From positions 1 to 64,000 of the forward strand of contig NZ_CP127251.1 in the NCBI RefSeq assembly GCF_030285925.1: a DNA stretch of 64,000 bases, written 5' to 3'. Origin of the DNA: Devosia sp. YIM 151766. Lineage in GTDB: Bacteria; Pseudomonadota; Alphaproteobacteria; Rhizobiales; Devosiaceae. Shown here one piece after another: positions 37,725 to 45,382 of the stretch; position 1 is the stretch's first letter, and each line of letters begins with the position of its first letter. Under the pieces are notes generated by a model. That model was not told the origin of the DNA. It did no database searches and saw only the letters and a list, made by a program, of their open reading frames with translations. The translations under genes were made by a program, and so were the position numbers.

Positions 37725-37934
37725 TTATTTATTGGTCCGGCCGCGCTGTCTGGGATCGATGCTGCCATCGGGCGCGGTATCGTTCAGCACGTCGCCCTCG
37801 ACAGTGTTCTCGCCTTCCTCGTCCTCGAAGATCGTCTCCTGCTGGTCGACGCCGCGCGTGGTCTGGCCGATGCCGGGATTGCGCTTGAGATCGAGATCGT
37901 TGGGCTGGCGGGTCGTCGGTTGTTTGGTGGACAT
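37725..37934 (-). CDS. Small hydrophilic protein of unknown function
   Basis: This 69-residue, highly polar and probably disordered protein begins MSTKQPTTRQPNDLDLKRNP and has an acidic middle (IFEDEEGENTVEGD) and basic tail (RQRGRTNK). ATG 37934 has GGAGCG upstream. It is divergent from another small polar gene at 38066. No family is recognised; a stress or general DNA-associated role is only a guess. Confidence 0.5.
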   Translation of the reverse strand: MSTKQPTTRQPNDLDLKRNPGIGQTTRGVDQQETIFEDEEGENTVEGDVLNDTAPDGSIDPRQRGRTNK

Positions 37935-38065
37935 GGCTCGCTCCATCTTGGCCCTCATGGCGGTCAATCGCCGCGCCGGGGCATGGGTTGCGCCCGGTCC
38001 GATCACGATTGGCAACCAGTGCCGGGCTCACCCGTTGCCTCAGCGAGGGCGAGAGGAGAAAATTC

Positions 38066-38326
38066 ATGGCCCAGCAAAGCAATCACCAGACCCGCGGCAC
38101 CGAGAAGACCGGGCAGGGCGCCCTGACGCGCGAGCAGCAAAAGGCGATTGCCGAAAAGCGCGAGCGCAGCGACGGCGCCGAGGTCGATCCGCACCAGAAA
38201 TCGTTGGCCGAGGCGCGTGAAGATATGGAACAGCCCGCCGGCGAATATGAGATTTCCCATGGCGACCGGGCGATTCAGCGCGGCGCCAATCAGGAGAGCG
38301 AACACCGCAAGCGCCGGCAGCATTAG
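38066..38326 (+). CDS. Small hydrophilic protein of unknown function
   Basis: This 86-residue protein is rich in Gln, Glu, Arg and Lys (MAQQSNHQTRGTEKTGQGAL; REQQKAIAEKRERSDG) and has no hydrophobic core, so it is probably disordered or helical. GAGGAGAA stands six bases before ATG 38066, a strong ribosome site. It is divergent from the small gene at 37725, 131 bases away, and convergent with tsaE. No known family is recognised. Confidence 0.55.
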   Translation: MAQQSNHQTRGTEKTGQGALTREQQKAIAEKRERSDGAEVDPHQKSLAEAREDMEQPAGEYEISHGDRAIQRGANQESEHRKRRQH

Positions 38327-38343
38327 CCGGCCGGGGCAGGTGC

Positions 38344-38778
38344 TTAACGCCGCATCCGCGCCAGCCGCCCCGCGCCGCCAGGCGGCATGTCCAGCGCCAC
38401 GCTGAGCGTCACCGCATCCAGGACCTGCGGCGCGCGATCGGCCCATTCGACCAGCACGATGGCTTCGGGATCGTCGAGCAGGCCCAGTTCTTCAACTTCG
38501 CCGGCATCGGCCAGCCGGTAGAGATCGGCATGCAGCACCGGGCCGCGCGGCGTCTCATAGGGCTGGATGAGGGCAAAGGTCGGCGAGGGCACCTCCAGAG
38601 CCGGATCGTCGGCCAGAGTACGGATGATCGCCCGGGCCAGGGCGGTCTTGCCCGCCCCGAGATCGCCTTCGAGGCTCACCACCTCGCCGGGCTTCAGCGT
38701 CAGCGCCAGTTCTGCCCCGAATTGCGCGGTGGCGGCATCATCGGCAAGAAAACGCTCACTTCGGGTCATTAGGGACAT
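38344..38778 (-). CDS. tsaE: tRNA threonylcarbamoyladenosine biosynthesis ATPase TsaE
   Basis: TsaE is the small P-loop ATPase that works with TsaB and TsaD in t6A synthesis. The 144-residue protein has Walker A LEGDLGAGKTALARAII near residue 38, then SPTFALIQPYETPRGPVLHADLYRL and VLVEWADRAP. ATG 38778 is chosen; the frame reaches 38907, but that part overlaps the repeat-rich gap. divL lies upstream on the same strand, as in other alphaproteobacteria, but here a repeat-filled 491-base gap separates them. Confidence 0.93.
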   Translation of the reverse strand: MSLMTRSERFLADDAATAQFGAELALTLKPGEVVSLEGDLGAGKTALARAIIRTLADDPALEVPSPTFALIQPYETPRGPVLHADLYRLADAGEVEELGLLDDPEAIVLVEWADRAPQVLDAVTLSVALDMPPGGAGRLARMRR

Positions 38779-38899
38779 CGGCCTGCCTGCATCGCTACCG
38801 TCAACGGGCACAGCACTAGAGCGTTTCCACCGTTCACGGAAGCGGTGATGTTGGTGCCGCATCCCGCAAAGGCCTGGATTGCGGGTTCCAAAAGCCCCA

Positions 38900-39155
38900 C
38901 TCGTCACCCTCGCGCTCGAGAAGGGGGACCGTCATACCAACGCCTCCCAGACCTCATGGTGAGCCTGTCGAACCATGGGGTCGCGGCCACCGAGCTACTG
39001 TCCTCGTCCTTCGACAGGCTCAGGATGAGGTCTGCGAGAAAATCGCGCCCGCTCCCCCGCTCGTCACCCTCGCGCCCGACGCGAGGGCTTTGTTGCCACT
39101 TCCGCCGCAAGAGCCTCGCTTGAGCACTGCGTCATTCCCGTGAAAGCGGGAACCT
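38900..39155. repeat. Compound repeat island between tsaE and divL
   Basis: Several mobile-like repeats are stacked in the 491-base gap (38779-39269). There is a degraded GTCACCCTCGCG element near 38902. An inverted pair, CCTCATGGTGAGCCTGTCGAA (from 38952) and its near-reverse CCTTCGACAGGCTCAGGATGA (from 39008), follows. A GTCACCCTCGCG / CGCGAGGG palindrome starts at 39062, and ATTCCCG-TGAAAG-CGGGAAC lies at 39134-39153. No gene was found in this gap. Confidence 0.7.
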
Positions 39156-39269
39156 CCGTTATCGAAACGGCGACCCCGCCTGGACACCGAGAAAAATGCC
39201 GCCTCGGCGCCCGAAATGGCTGACGATCCAAGAAGCCAACGCCATCCACGCCCAATGCGATAGCTCTCG

Positions 39270-41714
39270 CTATTCCGCCACTCCGGCCAGGGCGCTGTTC
39301 ATTGGCAGGTTGACGATGATGCGGCTGCCGCGCGGTTCGCGTTTTTCCGCCGAGATGGTGCCGCCATGCAGGTTGACGAAAGTGCGTACGATGGCAAGCG
39401 CCAGGCCGGCGCCGCGCTGGCGTCCTCCCGCATGCGGCGCGTCCAGCCGGGTGAGAATGGCGGCCTTCATCTCGTCGGTAATGCCCGGCCCCTCATCCTC
39501 GATGACGAATAGCATGCGGTCGGCGCGATGGGACACCGAGAGGCGGATTTCCCCGCCCGGCGGCGAGAAGCGGGCGGCATTGGAGAGCAGGTTGTAAAGC
39601 ACCTGCACGATGCGGGTGCCATCGGCGACGAAGGCGGGCAGGCCCGGCTCGATCTCGATGACCAGATTCGGCGCCTCTCCGGCCACTTCGGGGAAAGTGG
39701 CGGTGATGCCGGCCTTGGCCTTGTCGACCAGGCCCGCGACATCGAGCGTTTCGGGGTTGAGCTCGGCAATGCCGGCATCGACCGAAGCGAGGTCGAGAAT
39801 ATTGTCGATAAGCACGCCCAGCGTCACCGAGGAGGCGCGGATATAGCCGATATAGTCGCGCTGCCTGTCGTTGAGGCTGCCCCCTTCGGCGTCGGCCAGC
39901 AGGTCGGCGAAGCCAATGATATTGGTCAGCGGCGAGCGCAGTTCGTAGGAGACGTTTTCCACGAAGGCGTCCTTGAGCCGGTCGGCGGCGACCAGGGCAT
40001 CGTTGCGTTCCTTCAGCACTTTGGAATAGGAGGCGCTTTCGGTGACGTCGAGGAAGGTCATCATCGTCTGCCCGTCGGGCAGGCGGGTCACGGCATAATC
40101 GATCAGCCGCCCGTCTGAGCGGTTGATGCGGCCGGTGCGGTCGGTGCGCGTGGGGTTGAGATCGACGATGGAGCGCTTGAGGTCCCGCCAGATGGCGGCG
40201 CCATCCTCGGGAATGGCCTCGCCGCTGGTTTCGGCCAGCCGGTCGATATGGGGATTGGCGCCCAGCGCGTTCATCGGCAGCTTCCACAGCTTGGAAAGCT
40301 GCGGATTGGACAGGGTGAGCCGGCCATTGGTGCCGAATACCGCCACCGCCTCGGACAGCGCATTGATGCTTTCGTGCAGCACATTGGTGAAGGACCTGTT
40401 GGTGCTTTCCAGCTCCAGCCGCTCGGTCAGGTCCTCGAACACATAGATGACGCCGCCATGGGGACTGGCGGGGGCAGAAATCACCTTGATGGTGCGCCCG
40501 TCCGGCAGGTGCCAGGGCTCGGCTTCGAAAGGCTCCTTGCGGCCATAGCTTTCCAGGTGCCTGGCCCGCCAGGTGTGATAATCGACCTGGCTGGGCAGCA
40601 TGCCTTCGGTGCGCAGCTTGTCGAGAATGGCGCGTTCGTCGAGACCGAGAGCGAGGAATTTCGGATCGAGATTCCACAGCGCCGCATAGGCGGCGTTGAA
40701 TTGGGTGAGTTCGCGCCTGGCATTGAAAATGGCGATCGGGGTGCCCAGCGCATCGATGATGCCGCCGATATGGGCCAGGCCGGCTTCGGCGGGCGGGCGC
40801 ATCGGCTCCAGCGGCCGCAGATAGCCGGCGCGGCCGCCCGGCAGGTCGAATTCGACCAGTTCGAACCGGCCATGGGTGGCAAAGTCCAGCATCAGGACGC
40901 CATTGCCGTCGCGGGCCGCTTCCTTGCCGGCATCGACGATCTCGGCGGGACTGGTTTCGGCGCAGCTCCGGCCCAGGGCTCCGGCCAAAGCGCAATAGGG
41001 GCCATTGGCATAGACCAGGCGGCCATCGCCATCGCGCTGGAAAGCCGGCTTGGACAAAAGGCTCAATATGGTGCGGACGCTCTGCCAGTCGCCATTGGCG
41101 ATTTCGGCGCGGGTATCGGCGAGCAGCGCGCCCTCGTCGTCGGGCTGGGCGAAGGCCGGACGCAGGCGCAGGGCCGCACCGCTCCCCATGGTCCAGCCGG
41201 TGGCGCGCACCAGCTTGCCCCCGAGCGTATGCAGGCTCACCGCGAAGCCGCGGCCCTGCAGGCGCAATTCGTCGAGCAGGGCGGCGAGGCGATTGGCTTC
41301 GGCGGGGCCGAGCCAGGAATGCAGGTTGAGTACGCTTTGCGGCTGACGGCCCGGCGGCAGCACCGCATCGGCCTGGCCGAGAATGCGCGGGCCGTCCTGG
41401 TTGCTCCACAGAATGGTCAGCTCGCTGCTGCCCGAGACCAGGTTCTCATATTCGTCGACCAGCGCGCGCAGCGCGGCGATCTGCTCGGCGGCCCGGCGGC
41501 GCATGGCGCGGTTATCGGTCAGCGTATTGCGGATGATGCCCATGGAGAGCAGCGCGAAGCCGCCGGCGCCTATCGCAATGGCCAGGGGGGCGATGCCGCC
41601 CAGATTTGCCGGAACAAAGCCCTGCGCCAGGGCGGGGCCCGCCGTGATCAGGGTCAGGGGCGCGGCCATGGAAGCCGCGAATCCCAATTGTTTCCGGAAC
41701 CGATCCGGCGCCAT
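39270..41714 (-). CDS. divL: DivL-type pseudo-histidine kinase (Tyr at the phosphoacceptor site)
   Basis: The 814-residue protein has an N-terminal membrane region (helices near residues 8-30 and 38-58), several PAS-like segments (about 150-560) and a C-terminal kinase core. The dimerisation motif reads NVSYELRSPLTNIIGF: the phosphoacceptor His is replaced by Tyr590 (codon at 39945-39947). The ATPase domain keeps its N box (LLSNAARFSPPGGEI), DEGPGI and a GAGLALAIVRTFV segment. A Tyr at this site and tsaE as neighbour are hallmarks of DivL, which links DivK to CckA in alphaproteobacterial cell-cycle control. ATG 41714 follows GAGAGGG; the frame extends to 41771. Confidence 0.88.
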   Translation of the reverse strand: MAPDRFRKQLGFAASMAAPLTLITAGPALAQGFVPANLGGIAPLAIAIGAGGFALLSMGIIRNTLTDNRAMRRRAAEQIAALRALVDEYENLVSGSSELTILWSNQDGPRILGQADAVLPPGRQPQSVLNLHSWLGPAEANRLAALLDELRLQGRGFAVSLHTLGGKLVRATGWTMGSGAALRLRPAFAQPDDEGALLADTRAEIANGDWQSVRTILSLLSKPAFQRDGDGRLVYANGPYCALAGALGRSCAETSPAEIVDAGKEAARDGNGVLMLDFATHGRFELVEFDLPGGRAGYLRPLEPMRPPAEAGLAHIGGIIDALGTPIAIFNARRELTQFNAAYAALWNLDPKFLALGLDERAILDKLRTEGMLPSQVDYHTWRARHLESYGRKEPFEAEPWHLPDGRTIKVISAPASPHGGVIYVFEDLTERLELESTNRSFTNVLHESINALSEAVAVFGTNGRLTLSNPQLSKLWKLPMNALGANPHIDRLAETSGEAIPEDGAAIWRDLKRSIVDLNPTRTDRTGRINRSDGRLIDYAVTRLPDGQTMMTFLDVTESASYSKVLKERNDALVAADRLKDAFVENVSYELRSPLTNIIGFADLLADAEGGSLNDRQRDYIGYIRASSVTLGVLIDNILDLASVDAGIAELNPETLDVAGLVDKAKAGITATFPEVAGEAPNLVIEIEPGLPAFVADGTRIVQVLYNLLSNAARFSPPGGEIRLSVSHRADRMLFVIEDEGPGITDEMKAAILTRLDAPHAGGRQRGAGLALAIVRTFVNLHGGTISAEKREPRGSRIIVNLPMNSALAGVAE

Positions 41715-41965
41715 GACTGCCCTCTCTCGCTCAAACTGGTGCTGCCAATCCGGCACAGGCCGGTACGCCACTCAAGACCAGGCTGCCGACGCCGGATCGA
41801 AACCGATCCCGGCCGCCCCCAAACGGCTTGCCTGTCCCCCGCAACCCGAATCACTCAGACCATAGCGGGCGCGCGAATCCGGAAAAAGAGTCTTCATGGC
41901 TGTGGGTTGCGGGCAAATGCGACGGAAGGCCCTTGACCCGAGAACGAAACAGAAACCTTTATAAA

Positions 41966-41997
41966 AAGTAAAAGCCCGGCGCGATGGCCGGGCTTTT
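41966..41997 (-). terminator. Intrinsic terminator downstream of ahcY
   Basis: Ten-base arms AAAGCCCGGC / GCCGGGCTTT (41971-41980, 41987-41996) form a strong stem; on the minus strand it is followed by a T-rich run (ACTTTTTAT). It lies 20 bases after the ahcY stop. Confidence 0.88.
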
Positions 41998-42016
41998 GCG
42001 CAGGATTTCTCCGCCG

Positions 42017-43420
42017 CTAATAGCGATATTCGCTCGATTTGAACGGGCCATTGACGGTGACGCCGATATAATCGGCCTGGTCCTTGGTCAGCTTGGTCAG
42101 CTTGGCGCCGAGCTTGGCCAGGTGCAGTTCGGCGACCTTTTCGTCAAGATGCTTGGGCAGGACATGCACCTTCTTCTCGATCTTGTCGCCATTGGTCCAG
42201 AGTTCGATCTGGGCCAGGGTCTGGTTGGCAAAGCTTGCCGACATGACGAAGCTGGGATGGCCGGTGGCATTGCCCAGATTGACCAGCCGCCCTTCGGACA
42301 GCAGGATCAGGCGCTTGCCATTGGGCTGCTCGATCAGGTCGACCTGCGGCTTCACATTGGTCCACTTGAAATTGCGCAGGCCCAGCACGTCGATCTCGTT
42401 GTCGAAATGGCCGATATTGCAGACAATGGCCATGTCCTTGAGATTGCGCATGTCGTCGACCATCAGCACGTCGCGATTGCCGGTGGCGGTCACCACGATA
42501 TCGGCGCGATGCGCGGCCTCGGCCAGGGTCACCACCTCGAAGCCTTCCATGGCCGCCTGCAAGGCGCAGATCGGGTCGACTTCGGTGACCAGCACGCGGG
42601 CGCCGGCGCCGCGCAGGCTTTCCGCCGAGCCCTTGCCGACATCGCCATAGCCGCAGACGATGGCGACCTTGCCGGCCAGCATGACGTCGGTGCCCCGGCG
42701 GATGGCGTCGACCAGCGATTCGCGGGTGCCATATTTATTGTCGAATTTGGACTTGGTCACCGAGTCGTTGACATTGATGGCCGGGAACGGCAATTCGCCC
42801 CGCGCATGCAATTGATAGAGCCGCATCACCCCGGTGGTGGTCTCCTCGGAGACGCCGCGGATATTGGCGCGGATGGTCGAATAGAAATTCGGGTTCTGCG
42901 CCAGCCGCTTCTTGATGGTGGCGAAGAAGATTTCTTCTTCCTCATTACCGGGCTTGTCGAGAATGGCCGGATCGGTCTCGGCCTTGGCGCCGGTCAGCAC
43001 CAGCATGGTGGCGTCGCCGCCATCGTCGAGGATCATGTTGGGGGTGCCGCCATCGCCCCATTGCATCATCCGGTCGGTGAAGTCCCAATATTCCTCCAGC
43101 GTCTCGCCCTTATGGGCGAAGACCGGCACGCCGGCGGCGGCGATGGCGGCGGCGGCATGGTCCTGGGTGGAGAAGATGTTGCAGCTCACCCAGCGCAGAT
43201 CGGCGCCGAGCGCCGCCAGCGTCTCGATCAGCACGGCGGTCTGGACCGTCATGTGCAGGCTGCCGGCAATGCGCGCGCCTTTCAGCGGCTGGGCGGCGGC
43301 ATATTCCTCGCGGATCGCCATCAGGCCCGGCATTTCGATTTCCGCGATGCTGATTTCCTTGCGGCCGAAATCGGCGAGGGCAATGTCCTTGACCGCGTAA
43401 TCGGTCGGGCTCTTGGTCAT
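42017..43420 (-). CDS. ahcY: Adenosylhomocysteinase
   Basis: AhcY hydrolyses S-adenosylhomocysteine to adenosine and homocysteine, relieving inhibition of methyltransferases. The 467-residue protein has the proteobacterial length. Landmarks are [36 protein letters not shown] and the NAD-binding [20 protein letters not shown], ending in [11 protein letters not shown] 43420 has GGAG six bases upstream; the frame extends to 43444. A possible operator lies about 70 bases upstream. Confidence 0.97.
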   Translation of the reverse strand: MTKSPTDYAVKDIALADFGRKEISIAEIEMPGLMAIREEYAAAQPLKGARIAGSLHMTVQTAVLIETLAALGADLRWVSCNIFSTQDHAAAAIAAAGVPVFAHKGETLEEYWDFTDRMMQWGDGGTPNMILDDGGDATMLVLTGAKAETDPAILDKPGNEEEEIFFATIKKRLAQNPNFYSTIRANIRGVSEETTTGVMRLYQLHARGELPFPAINVNDSVTKSKFDNKYGTRESLVDAIRRGTDVMLAGKVAIVCGYGDVGKGSAESLRGAGARVLVTEVDPICALQAAMEGFEVVTLAEAAHRADIVVTATGNRDVLMVDDMRNLKDMAIVCNIGHFDNEIDVLGLRNFKWTNVKPQVDLIEQPNGKRLILLSEGRLVNLGNATGHPSFVMSASFANQTLAQIELWTNGDKIEKKVHVLPKHLDEKVAELHLAKLGAKLTKLTKDQADYIGVTVNGPFKSSEYRY

Positions 43421-43490
43421 GTCTGGCTCCACAAAGGCGATCATCTCGTGCCTTTCCTATACGGGAGCAGACCTTACCGATCAATGAGGG

Positions 43491-43510
43491 ATATAAAGGT
43501 TCGTTTATGT
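43491..43510 (-). promoter_or_regulatory. AT-rich palindrome upstream of ahcY (SahR-type site?)
   Basis: ATAAAGGTTCGTTTAT (43493-43508) has five-base AT arms in an otherwise GC-rich gap. It resembles the ATAAAG...CTTTAT operators I recall for SAM-cycle regulators (SahR) in alphaproteobacteria. No SAH or SAM riboswitch fold was recognised in the 124-base gap. Confidence 0.4.
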
Positions 43511-43544
43511 CTTCGCGCCCGAAACGCCGCGCGAAGAGTCAAGC

Positions 43545-44054
43545 TCACGCCCGGTAGCGCCGCTCCCGCCGCCGGAAGGGCAGCGCGCAGAACCGCACCA
43601 GGGCGGACAGGACCAGATAGCCCAGCATAAACCCGGCGCCGGCATAGAGCACGCCTTCCATCGTGACCGGCATGGCCGGCCGGTAATTTTCCAGCGTCCG
43701 GCGCCCGACATCGCTGTCGAGATAGGCGGGAAGCGATTGCAGCCGTTCCAGCGGGCCGGCGCCCTCGATGCGGGCCAGGGTCCGGCTCAGGTCCTCATAG
43801 CGCAAGAAGGTGCGGGCCATGCTGTCGCCGCGTCCGGCCAGGAAGTCGTCGCTGGAAATGGCATAGCGGTCCAGCGCCGCCTGCCGTTCCATGCCGCCGG
43901 CTTCGGCGGCGCGGTCGAAATCCTCGGTGATGACCCGCAGCTCGTCCACCGCGCCGCCCAGGCGCTGGACATATTGCTGGGCATATTCGGGAAATTGGCT
44001 GAGCGTCGCCGCCAAGGCGATCCCGCCCACACCCGCGATCAATCGCCGCGCCAA
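43545..44054 (-). CDS. DUF2937 family membrane protein
   Basis: The 169-residue protein has two hydrophobic helices, one near the N-terminus (LIAGVGGIALAATLSQFPEY) and one near the C-terminus (GVLYAGAGFMLGYLVLSALV), and the family block SQFPEYAQQYVQRLGGAVDELR. The function is unknown; it is often found beside PTS-Ntr genes in this order. TTG 44054 is the best start: AGGAGG lies about six bases before it and the HPr stop ends just ahead, implying translational coupling. ATG 44081 would overlap the end of the HPr gene. Confidence 0.8.
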   Translation of the reverse strand: MARRLIAGVGGIALAATLSQFPEYAQQYVQRLGGAVDELRVITEDFDRAAEAGGMERQAALDRYAISSDDFLAGRGDSMARTFLRYEDLSRTLARIEGAGPLERLQSLPAYLDSDVGRRTLENYRPAMPVTMEGVLYAGAGFMLGYLVLSALVRFCALPFRRRERRYRA

Positions 44055-44055
44055 A

Positions 44056-44358
44056 TCAAGCCTCCTGCGCTCCCTCCACATCCTCGTCGAAGCCGTTATT
44101 GACCAGTTCGGTAATGGCTTCCAGAGCTTCCCGGGCCTGCTTGCCGGTGGCCTGCACCAGGATGGTGACGCCCGGTCCGGCACCCAGCATCATCAAACCC
44201 ATGATCGAATTGCCGGCGACCGAGACGCCGTCCTTGATGACATGGATATTGGCGTCGAAACATTCCGCTGTCCGCACGAAGCGCGCCGAGGCGCGGGCAT
44301 GCAGGCCCTTGCGGTTGCGGATCGTCAATTGCTGGGCCACGGCCCTGCTCGCATCCAT
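44056..44358 (-). CDS. HPr phosphocarrier of a regulatory PTS
   Basis: This 100-residue HPr protein receives phosphate from enzyme I and passes it to EIIA. The active histidine stands in NRKGLHARASARFVRTAE. The conserved Ser block appears as VAGNSIMGLMMLGAGPG, where HPr kinase would act. A C-terminal acidic tail (DEDVEGAQEA) exceeds the E. coli length. The EIIA gene lies three bases upstream and hprK beyond it, but no sugar permease is present, so the system is regulatory. Confidence 0.92.
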   Translation of the reverse strand: MDASRAVAQQLTIRNRKGLHARASARFVRTAECFDANIHVIKDGVSVAGNSIMGLMMLGAGPGVTILVQATGKQAREALEAITELVNNGFDEDVEGAQEA

Positions 44359-44361
44359 GGG

Positions 44362-44763
44362 TCAGGCGCCGCCCAGCACGGCATTGGCGACGGTGATGTA
44401 TTTCTTGCCCGCTTCCTGGGCGACGGTCACCGCCTCTTCCATGCTCATCTCGTCCCGGACCCGGCCGAGCTTGACCAGCATGGGCAGGTTGACCCCGGCA
44501 ATGACTTCCACATTGCGGTTCTGCATCACCGAGATGGCAAGATTGGACGGCGTGCCGCCGAACATGTCGGTGAGCACGATGACGCCCGAGCCGCTATCGG
44601 CGCGGTCGATGGCCGTGAGGATATCCTCGCGCCGGGCTTCCGCATTGTCGTCCGGGCCGATGGCGATGGCCTCGATATAGTCCTGCGGACCTACCACATG
44701 TTCCATGGCGAGCTTGAACTCGTCGGCGAGCGCGCCATGGGTCACCAGAACCAATCCGATCAT
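44362..44763 (-). CDS. PTS EIIA component, mannose type
   Basis: The 133-residue protein is an EIIA of the mannose-family fold. The phosphorylated histidine lies in MIGLVLVTHGALADEF (His10), followed by IVLTDMFGGTPSNLAISVM. No EIIB, EIIC or EIID genes are nearby. In rhizobial relatives this protein works with HPr and HprK to signal carbon status to the ChvG-ChvI system. ATG 44763 is preferred over 44769. Confidence 0.9.
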   Translation of the reverse strand: MIGLVLVTHGALADEFKLAMEHVVGPQDYIEAIAIGPDDNAEARREDILTAIDRADSGSGVIVLTDMFGGTPSNLAISVMQNRNVEVIAGVNLPMLVKLGRVRDEMSMEEAVTVAQEAGKKYITVANAVLGGA

Positions 44764-44905
44764 GCACATTCCCCAGGCGGTCGTCGCAAGCCCGCTTGCT
44801 TGGCGCGACGGCTCATGAGCCCCCAGTTCTTCCTGCCGCAGGGCGCCGGCAGGTAACCCGGGCCCAGTCTTGTCCCCAGGGTGCCGCGTTGCAAGCGATA
44901 AATTA

Positions 44906-45373
44906 TCACGTTGTGGAAGGTTGCTGGCTGGCGCGCACCGCCTCGACCACCAGCAATTCCTGGTGGCCCAGGCTCACCACCCCGGCGCGGGGCACCGGGG
45001 CGCGCGGCAGGACATGGCCGAACAGCTCGGTTTGCAGCTCCTCTTCCTCCACCAGCCGGATCAATTCCGGCACCAGGTCGATGACCAGATGCAGCTTGGC
45101 GCTTTCCCGATGCGGGCGGCTGACAATGCCGCGCCCCCGCAATTCGATCAGCCCGGCCAGACTGGGCGGCGCCAGCATGGTCAGCGATTCGCCGTCATTG
45201 CTGATATCGACCCGGTCGTCGGCGACCAGGAAGGCGGGCTGGCCCCGGCCCTCCCACCGGTCCAGAAGCGCCATGGACAGGACGGATTTTCCGGCGCCGG
45301 AGGGGCCGCGCAACAGAATACCGATTTCACCCAGGACGAGGCCGGTCCCGTGCACATTTTTTGGCTTGCTCAT
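44906..45373 (-). CDS. hprK: HPr kinase/phosphorylase, short alphaproteobacterial form
   Basis: HprK phosphorylates and dephosphorylates a serine of HPr. The 155-residue protein corresponds only to the catalytic C-terminal domain, as usual in alphaproteobacteria. It has the P-loop LLRGPSGAGKSVLSMALLDR near residue 22, LVADDRVDI, and the conserved IELRGRGIVSRP. It lies nine bases downstream of chvG. Confidence 0.92.
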   Translation of the reverse strand: MSKPKNVHGTGLVLGEIGILLRGPSGAGKSVLSMALLDRWEGRGQPAFLVADDRVDISNDGESLTMLAPPSLAGLIELRGRGIVSRPHRESAKLHLVIDLVPELIRLVEEEELQTELFGHVLPRAPVPRAGVVSLGHQELLVVEAVRASQQPSTT

Positions 45374-45382
45374 GACCAGAGC

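Noticed and set aside
38900..39155. CRISPR array
   Set aside because: The repeats differ from one another in sequence, length and orientation and have no regular spacers.
43421..43544. SAH or SAM riboswitch in front of ahcY
   Set aside because: No sequence or fold matching the known riboswitch consensus could be recognised; the only clear element is an AT palindrome.
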